Source of the DNA: Branchiostoma floridae
Taxonomy: Eukaryota; Chordata; Leptocardii; Amphioxiformes; Branchiostomatidae
Reading direction: 5' to 3'
Assembly: GCF_000003815.2 (NCBI RefSeq)
Contig: NC_049991.1
Coordinates: 11,043,001 to 11,107,000, forward strand
Length of the DNA: 64,000 nucleotides
The position numbers and the translations under genes were made by a program. The notes under the pieces were generated by a model. That model was not told the DNA's origin. It worked only from the letters and a program-made list of their open reading frames with translations, and did no database searches. Positions 63,601 to 64,000 of this stretch are shown piece after piece. The number at the start of each line of letters is the position of its first letter. Within the stretch, counting starts at the first letter, position 1.

Positions 63601-63932
63601 TAGTGAAGACAAAGATCATCTGTAGCAGCAAAAAAATGGTCGTCAGTGCTGTGATAGTTGTATTACATCAAGTATTTATAACATATAAAATGCATTTCAT
63701 GCTATGTGGACCATATGATTGATCTGGGAAATGAGAACAGTCCGATAGAGGAAAACATAAAGAGATGCATCCCAAGTGCTCGTAATCAATCCAAGCCTAT
63801 CTAGATCAGCGCTGATTTACACTGCATTATTTATTACACAGGAAGGAGACTGCAATCCACGTGCTGGAGGCCAAGTTTGAAGACAGCCAGAGCATGGTTG
63901 GCACCCTTCAGAGACGCATCAAGGATCTACAG
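9472..63932 (+). CDS. MYH: Class II muscle myosin heavy chain, 5' portion (25 exons, partial at 3' end)
   Basis: This is the actin-based motor heavy chain of thick filaments. It hydrolyses ATP in the head, binds essential and regulatory light chains at the neck, and dimerises through a coiled-coil rod. I assembled 25 exons that keep one frame for 3348 nt (1116 codons). Visible motifs by residue are: start [16 protein letters not shown]-loop GESGAGKT (176-183); switch I NNNSSRF (240-246); switch [11 protein letters not shown] (463-471); loop 2, rich in G/K (about 630-655); SH2 Cys700 and SH1 Cys710 in [18 protein letters not shown]; converter; two IQ motifs (about 783-829); head-rod proline 842 in KPLLK; then heptad rod to RRIKDLQ. 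Exons match the vertebrate muscle myosin alignment without missing segments. [20 protein letters not shown], among others, resembles sarcomeric rather than non-muscle myosin. The remaining ~800 rod residues lie beyond the window. Two large 5' introns (10.3 and 6.7 kb) may hold regulatory DNA. Confidence 0.96.
9667..10302 (+). other. myosin intron 1
   Basis: This is a 636-bp AT-rich intron with a donor (gtcggt) followed by a C-rich run (about 9671-9688). No other feature is seen. Confidence 0.8.
10303..10446 (+). CDS. MYH: myosin exon 2: SH3-like to motor junction
   Basis: It has acceptor ctgtccacag, donor gtgagt and a phase-0 start and end. Residues 66-113 include [20 protein letters not shown], followed by [19 protein letters not shown]. 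The NPPKFxxxEDMAxLTxLNExxVLxNLxxRY block is nearly invariant in class II myosins. Confidence 0.96.
13247..13260 (+). repeat. poly-G tract, 14 bases
   Basis: A run of 14 G follows a T-rich run in intron 2. G runs of this length can form quadruplexes and are prone to length errors in sequencing. Confidence 0.95.
13523..13694. mobile_element. possible MITE with imperfect inverted termini
   Basis: The left end GTAACCTGGTAC…ATGCAG…CAGGCAT is mirrored at the right by …ATGCCTGCATCTGGTACATGTACCAGGTTAC. The inner parts (ccaatta / taattgg) also pair. The element is about 170 bp. I see no clear target-site duplication, so the family is unknown. Confidence 0.4.
20744..20900 (+). CDS. MYH: myosin exon 3: motor N-terminal subdomain
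   Basis: It has acceptor ctgtttcag and donor gtgagt. Residues 114-166 include [19 protein letters not shown] and [16 protein letters not shown]. It ends one base into the Asp codon completed by the 28-nt exon 4. It lies 10.3 kb from exon 2, the largest gap between coding exons in the gene. Confidence 0.96.
22738..22751. promoter_or_regulatory. palindromic RFX-type X-box (left arm)
   Basis: GTTGCCATGGCAAC is a perfect palindrome fitting the RFX consensus GTNRCC-N0-3-RGYAAC. It is followed at 22763 by AAAATGGCGG, a YY1-like site. Sequence match only; binding is inference. Confidence 0.45.
23345..23900 (+). repeat. ~163-bp tandem repeat units in left arm (about 3.5 copies)
   Basis: Each unit contains ccaaaaa…acatttttggcc, then accctggttttacaac, gacctgaaattTggtat and a conserved ggacac…cacatgg…ataac segment. 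The CCCTGG box recurs at 23376, 23539, 23702 and (as ccttgg) 23853, that is, spacings of 163, 163 and 151. The right arm contains the same array in reverse (about 24950-25490). Confidence 0.75.
23967..24550. other. assembly gap (N run)
   Basis: There are 584 unresolved bases in the centre of the inverted-repeat element. Palindromes commonly break short-read or clone-based assembly, which may be why the gap is here. Confidence 1.
24640..24790 (-). repeat. diverged third copy of the arm's outer segment
   Basis: The stretch catctgctgcacc…attagaatatgggtaataacacatacgggaatcaatagaatatctcttactttgtgggg…ggagtcca (shown in parts) parallels 25888-26022 of the right arm in the same orientation but is much more diverged. 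The element therefore had an internal repeat older than the present arms. Confidence 0.6.
24860..26239 (-). repeat. right arm of the inverted repeat
   Basis: This is the reverse complement of the left arm, slightly diverged (for example CAGCAG/CTACTG and small indels near the outer end). Divergence is low, pointing to a recent duplication/insertion or to gene conversion between arms. Confidence 0.85.
26082..26095. promoter_or_regulatory. palindromic RFX-type X-box (right arm)
   Basis: This is the identical 14-bp palindrome, the mirror copy of the left-arm site. The adjacent CCGCCATTTT on this strand is the complement of the YY1-like site. Confidence 0.45.
26609..26618 (+). promoter_or_regulatory. 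MEF2 consensus site
   Basis: CTATTTTTAG fits YTAWWWWTAR. A second match, CTAAAAATAA, is at 26683-26692. E-boxes CAGCTG (26421) and CACCTG (26740) flank them. Such clusters occur in muscle enhancers, but matches of this quality are expected every few kilobases in AT-rich DNA. Confidence 0.3.
27199..27242 (+). repeat. GA-rich simple repeat
   Basis: This is an imperfect (GA)n/(AAAG)n purine tract in intron 3. Confidence 0.9.
27568..27595 (+). CDS. MYH: myosin exon 4: 28-nt micro-exon before the P-loop
   Basis: It has acceptor gatgatccag and donor gtatgt. It encodes [10 protein letters not shown], the stretch just before the P-loop. A 28-nt exon at exactly this position is a known feature of vertebrate sarcomeric myosin genes. 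Both split codons (G|AT and AC|A) restore the conserved residues. Confidence 0.95.
27596..28083 (+). other. myosin intron 4
   Basis: This 488-bp intron separates the 28-nt micro-exon from the P-loop exon. No feature is seen beyond its splice sites. Confidence 0.8.
28084..28201 (+). CDS. MYH: myosin exon 5: P-loop and loop 1
   Basis: It has acceptor ttcttcacag and donor gtcagt. It encodes [19 protein letters not shown], which is the ATP-phosphate-binding P-loop and following helix, then a charged loop 1 ([15 protein letters not shown]). Loop 1 affects nucleotide exchange rate in this family. Here it is of moderate length with no inserted cassette visible in the adjacent introns. Confidence 0.97.
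28202..28674 (+). other. myosin intron 5 with CA microsatellite
   Basis: A (CA)n run with a CG interruption lies at about 28479-28509. I looked for a phase-0 cassette that could diversify loop 1 and found none. Confidence 0.8.
28479..28509 (+). repeat. (CA)n microsatellite
   Basis: There are about 15 CA dinucleotides with one CGCG interruption. Confidence 0.95.
28675..28770 (+). CDS. MYH: myosin exon 6: switch I
   Basis: Phase 0 to phase 0, 32 codons, with acceptor tccttag and donor gtgagc. It encodes [20 protein letters not shown], followed by [16 protein letters not shown] is switch I, which contacts the nucleotide phosphate and Mg2+. The first N replaces the D found in most muscle myosins (NDNSSRF). 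Confidence 0.97.
28771..29202 (+). other. myosin intron 6
   Basis: This is a 432-bp intron; nothing further is seen. Confidence 0.8.
29203..29266 (+). CDS. MYH: myosin exon 7: motor upper 50K
   Basis: It has acceptor tttatttcag and donor gtaagt. It encodes [20 protein letters not shown] plus T and the first base of Tyr, the strand pair following switch I. It is 64 nt long, a size typical for this exon in sarcomeric myosin genes. Confidence 0.96.
29382..29480 (+). CDS. MYH: myosin exon 8: motor upper 50K
   Basis: It has acceptor tcaatttcag and donor gtaata. It encodes [20 protein letters not shown] and [13 protein letters not shown], matching the LLEKSRV-x-x-Q-x-x-ER-x-[FY]HIFYQ block of class II myosins. 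Confidence 0.96.
29481..30028 (+). other. myosin intron 8 with short tandem duplication
   Basis: Two adjacent near-identical ~27-bp copies beginning ggctaattgcaagtacatgg occur at about 29526-29579, and a smaller duplication (cttataagtttcttac) occurs at about 29847-29876. Confidence 0.8.
30029..30271 (+). CDS. MYH: myosin exon 9: motor upper 50K
   Basis: It has acceptor ttccttgtag. Residues 301-382 include [38 protein letters not shown] and [17 protein letters not shown]. The donor is a weak gtttgc following CACAAG. The frame with exon 10 is correct (G|AG), so I accept it despite the poor donor score. Confidence 0.94.
30440..30574 (+). CDS. MYH: myosin exon 10: upper 50K including cardiomyopathy-loop region
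   Basis: It has acceptor tctgtaaacag and donor gtaagt. It encodes [19 protein letters not shown], then [20 protein letters not shown] and QCNEAI. The PRVKVGN-[ED]-[FY]-VTKGQ segment is the actin-facing surface loop region of muscle myosins. Confidence 0.96.
30575..30904 (+). other. myosin intron 10
   Basis: This is a 330-bp intron; no element is seen. Confidence 0.8.
30905..31038 (+). CDS. MYH: myosin exon 11: switch II
   Basis: It has acceptor acctgcccag. It encodes [19 protein letters not shown] and [17 protein letters not shown], which contains switch II (DIAGFE). The donor is non-consensus (gttgga) but is the only junction that joins IFE directly to FNSFEQ in exon 12, as in all relatives. 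Confidence 0.94.
31226..31396 (+). CDS. MYH: myosin exon 12: relay helix
   Basis: 57 codons in phase 0, with acceptor ttgattccag and donor gtcagt. It encodes [40 protein letters not shown] and [17 protein letters not shown]. This is the relay helix and loop that couple the active site to the converter. [11 protein letters not shown] is the muscle-type version, versus LFNHTMF in non-muscle myosin II. Confidence 0.97.
31397..31841 (+). other. myosin intron 12
   Basis: This 445-bp intron contains a (TTTG)n run near 31561-31579 and a repeated gttcaagtttgttc motif at about 31591 and 31617. Confidence 0.8.
31842..32021 (+). CDS. MYH: myosin exon 13: lower 50K actin-binding region
   Basis: 60 codons in phase 0, with acceptor tttgctgcag and donor gtaagg. 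It encodes [40 protein letters not shown] and a stretch ending [11 protein letters not shown]. This is the helix-turn-helix of the lower 50K domain, which forms the main hydrophobic actin contact. Confidence 0.97.
32022..32336 (+). other. myosin intron 13
   Basis: This is a 315-bp AT-rich intron; nothing further is seen. Confidence 0.8.
32337..32484 (+). CDS. MYH: myosin exon 14: up to loop 2
   Basis: It has acceptor tcccatag and donor gtacgt. It encodes [19 protein letters not shown], then [20 protein letters not shown], where loop 2 begins. It ends in phase 1, and the 1.85-kb intron that follows interrupts loop 2. Confidence 0.95.
33284..33342. repeat. inverted repeat, 59 bp hairpin
   Basis: TGATCCTGATCTGCCAAATC is mirrored by GATTTGGCAGATC…AGGATCA around a short loop. 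It is probably the remnant of a small palindromic element. Confidence 0.75.
33488..33535. repeat. near-perfect hairpin with A7/T9 core
   Basis: A 16-nt left arm (TTGCACTCGCTGCCCT) plus A7 faces T9 plus the exact complement, with no loop. It could be a minimal foldback element or encode a hairpin RNA structure in the pre-mRNA, 170 bp before the candidate cassette exon. Confidence 0.85.
33709..33759 (+). CDS. MYH: possible 51-nt loop-2 cassette exon (unproven)
   Basis: A pyrimidine-rich acceptor (ctcttgccaccactctag) is followed by 51 open nucleotides and a GT donor (gtaccg). Entering in phase 1 from exon 14, it reads [17 protein letters not shown]-(A/G) and leaves in phase 1 into exon 15, so it could be included or skipped without changing frame. 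It would lengthen actin-binding loop 2 by 17 residues. The donor beyond GTA is weak, and an open 51-nt frame with matching phases can occur by chance, so this is a candidate only. Confidence 0.3.
34334..34392 (+). CDS. MYH: myosin exon 15: loop 2
   Basis: It has acceptor ccttacag and donor gtgagt, and is only 59 nt long. It encodes [20 protein letters not shown]. The K/G-rich, flexible [10 protein letters not shown] segment is the actin-binding loop 2 and the start of the 20K domain. The charge cluster RKHKK is the part expected to contact actin's acidic N-terminus. Confidence 0.95.
34393..36180 (+). other. myosin intron 15
   Basis: This is a 1.79-kb AT-rich intron. A splice-like 44-nt segment at 35010-35053 is not a multiple of three and was rejected. 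No repeat family is recognised. Confidence 0.75.
36181..36386 (+). CDS. MYH: myosin exon 16: SH2/SH1 helix
   Basis: It has acceptor atttctgtag and donor gtcaga. It encodes [40 protein letters not shown] and [20 protein letters not shown]. The reactive cysteines SH2 (residue 700) and SH1 (residue 710) are both present. [10 protein letters not shown] and GFPNRM are family signatures. Confidence 0.97.
36387..36987 (+). other. myosin intron 16
   Basis: More than half of this 601-bp intron is the PIF/Harbinger-like element at 36494-36843. Confidence 0.85.
36494..36843. mobile_element. PIF/Harbinger-like MITE with TAA target duplication
   Basis: Its ~34-bp terminal inverted repeats start GGCCACACCAAT…TTGTTTCTCGGATTT and differ at two positions. 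The element is flanked by TAA on both sides (36491-36493 and 36844-36846). A three-base TWA duplication with GGC-starting termini fits PIF/Harbinger. It is 350 bp long with no coding capacity. Confidence 0.7.
36988..37108 (+). CDS. MYH: myosin exon 17: converter
   Basis: It has acceptor ctggtgtacag and donor gtgact. It encodes [20 protein letters not shown], then [19 protein letters not shown], the converter that rotates the lever arm. The intron before it carries a PIF/Harbinger-like insertion. Confidence 0.95.
37333..37469 (+). CDS. MYH: myosin exon 18: end of converter and IQ1
   Basis: It has acceptor ttgctgcag and donor gtcagt. It encodes [20 protein letters not shown], then [19 protein letters not shown], the first IQ motif (IQxxxRGxxxR type), which binds the essential light chain. 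Confidence 0.96.
37746..37857 (+). CDS. MYH: myosin exon 19: IQ2 and head-rod junction
   Basis: It has acceptor ctctgcag and donor gtatgt. It encodes [15 protein letters not shown], the second IQ motif for the regulatory light chain, then the [19 protein letters not shown] hook. Pro842 in KPLLK is the invariant proline at the head-rod boundary. Confidence 0.96.
37858..38551 (+). other. myosin intron 19
   Basis: This is a 694-bp intron; no element is recognised. Confidence 0.8.
38552..38695 (+). CDS. MYH: myosin exon 20: start of S2 coiled coil
   Basis: 48 codons in phase 0, with acceptor accgtatag and donor gtaagt. It encodes a charged heptad helix with [17 protein letters not shown] and [13 protein letters not shown]. 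It corresponds to the first rod exon of muscle myosins (…EKNDLQLQVQA). Confidence 0.94.
38790..39222. mobile_element. hAT-superfamily non-autonomous transposon with 8-bp target duplication
   Basis: The termini are TAGGGCTGGGTACCGGTAC at the left and the complement (one mismatch, …GTACCGATACCCAGCCCTA) at the right. The 8-bp direct repeat GCTTCAAC flanks it at 38782-38789 and 39223-39230. Eight-base duplications and a YAGGGNTG-like end are typical of hAT. The 433-bp body is built of GGTCC/AGGTCC repeats and has no transposase. Confidence 0.85.
40179..40266. mobile_element. 88-bp palindromic MITE with 9-bp target duplication
   Basis: Two 41-nt arms starting TAGCCTGGATAC pair with about three mismatches around a 6-nt loop. 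The 9-bp direct repeat GCTTCTGTG flanks the element exactly (40170-40178 and 40267-40275). A nine-base duplication suggests a Mutator-like mobiliser. Confidence 0.85.
46228..46437 (+). CDS. MYH: myosin exon 21: S2 coiled coil
   Basis: 70 codons in phase 0, with acceptor tggtttacag and donor gtgaga. It encodes [39 protein letters not shown] and [16 protein letters not shown]. It matches residue for residue the length of the equivalent vertebrate segment (…[16 protein letters not shown]…). It follows a 7.5-kb intron. Confidence 0.97.
49100..49126 (+). repeat. (GAT)n microsatellite
   Basis: There are nine consecutive GAT triplets within intron 21. Confidence 0.95.
53468..53644 (+). CDS. possible alternative first exon for a rod-only myosin product (unproven)
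   Basis: An open frame inside intron 21 has ATGs at 53468 and 53543 and ends at a strong gtaagt donor right after ATG (…LDKLSAAWM). The second ATG has a strong context (aagATGGcg). The donor is in phase 0 and would join exon 22 (VEREKQ…) in frame, giving a unique 34-59-residue leader followed by the myosin rod. Drosophila myosin rod protein and molluscan catchin/myorod arise in this way from internal promoters. The leader matches no family I recognise, and it could be a transposon remnant or chance. Confidence 0.25.
54898..55195 (+). repeat. 32-bp minisatellite, nine copies, abutting an exon
   Basis: Units beginning GCTGATGTGTATTAC and ending near TATTGA recur with a strict 32-bp period. Eight units are 32 bp and one, the fifth, is 42 bp. 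The array ends 21 bp before the first base of myosin exon 22, so it borders the branch-point/pyrimidine-tract region. Confidence 0.9.
55217..55339 (+). CDS. MYH: myosin exon 22: S2 coiled coil
   Basis: 41 codons in phase 0, with acceptor gtgtgtccag and donor gtagga. It encodes [19 protein letters not shown], then [20 protein letters not shown]. Its length equals the vertebrate VEKEKHA…EAHQ segment, but the first half ([19 protein letters not shown]) is more divergent than neighbouring rod exons. Confidence 0.94.
55340..57321 (+). other. myosin intron 22
   Basis: This is a 1.98-kb intron. A weak open segment at 56337-56576 reads like decayed protein-coding DNA but has no family I can name with confidence. 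Confidence 0.7.
57322..57408 (+). CDS. MYH: myosin exon 23: S2 coiled coil
   Basis: 29 codons in phase 0, with acceptor tttaactcag and donor gtcagt. It encodes [20 protein letters not shown] plus VKLETTLDE, equivalent to the vertebrate [18 protein letters not shown] segment. Confidence 0.96.
57409..58819 (+). other. myosin intron 23
   Basis: This is a 1.41-kb intron; no element is recognised. Confidence 0.8.
58820..58965 (+). CDS. MYH: myosin exon 24: S2 coiled coil
   Basis: It has acceptor tgtcctgtag and donor gtacgt. It encodes [20 protein letters not shown], then [19 protein letters not shown] and SLLEEDIS. It ends two bases into a Lys codon completed by exon 25 (AA|G). Confidence 0.95.
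58966..63841 (+). other. myosin intron 24 (4.9 kb)
   Basis: Two open segments face each other at 59248-59511 (+) and 59560-59769 (-) and may be transposon-derived debris. The rest to 63841 shows nothing I can name. Confidence 0.7.
63842..63932 (+). CDS. MYH: myosin exon 25: coiled coil, last exon in window
   Basis: It has acceptor atttattacacag and donor gtatgt. It encodes [19 protein letters not shown] and [11 protein letters not shown], ending in phase 0. It corresponds to the KKDFE…KKLKELQ segment of vertebrate myosins. The gene continues past base 64000. Confidence 0.94.
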
Positions 63933-64000
63933 GTATGTGCCCCACATGGTGATGGAGATGGGTTGGAATGCAGGGGATGCAGGGTAGGGGATGGAAGGGT

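Overview
The window is animal nuclear DNA: genes are split into short exons with GT-AG introns, intergenic DNA is AT-rich, several non-autonomous transposons sit in introns, and two assembly gaps occur (4963-5517 and 23967-24550). Two genes are recognisable, both on the + strand. The protein families, the intron sizes and the frequent 'tacatgta'-type words suggest an invertebrate deuterostome, most likely a cephalochordate (amphioxus). That identification is an inference; no marker in the window fixes the species.

Region 1 (1-4172) is the 3' end of a sidekick (SDK) cell-adhesion gene. It holds the end of the last fibronectin III domain, one transmembrane helix, and a cytoplasmic tail carrying the conserved SPPRPSPGS and HSFVNHY blocks and ending in GFSSFV, a PDZ ligand. 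Five exons splice in frame to 274 residues plus a stop. Region 2 (4173 to about 9160) is 3' flank and intergenic DNA with the first gap; I see no gene in it. A TATA box at 9163 and a CArG-like site at 8831 mark the probable promoter of the next gene.

Region 3 (9472 to the window end) is the 5' part of a class II muscle myosin heavy chain gene. Twenty-five coding exons join in frame (3348 nt, 1116 codons). They cover the N-terminal SH3-like region, the motor (P-loop, switch I, switch II, relay, loop 2, SH2/SH1, converter), two IQ motifs, the head-rod junction proline and the first ~270 residues of the coiled-coil rod. The rest of the rod (roughly 800 residues in a typical family member) lies beyond the window.

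The most interesting material is inside the myosin introns. (a) Intron 3 carries a ~3.6 kb inverted-repeat element with ~1.36 kb arms, TTAA at both ends, internal ~163-bp repeats, and a perfect palindromic RFX-type X-box in each arm. (b) Intron 14 holds a possible 51-nt phase-matched cassette exon that would add 17 residues to actin-binding loop 2. (c) Intron 21 holds a possible alternative first exon that would splice in frame into the rod, analogous to the Drosophila myosin rod protein and molluscan catchin/myorod. (d) There is a clean set of small DNA transposons: one hAT-like with an 8-bp target duplication, one 88-bp palindrome with a 9-bp duplication, and one PIF/Harbinger-like with TAA. 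(e) A nine-copy 32-bp minisatellite ends 21 bp before an exon. All of (b) and (c) need transcript evidence.
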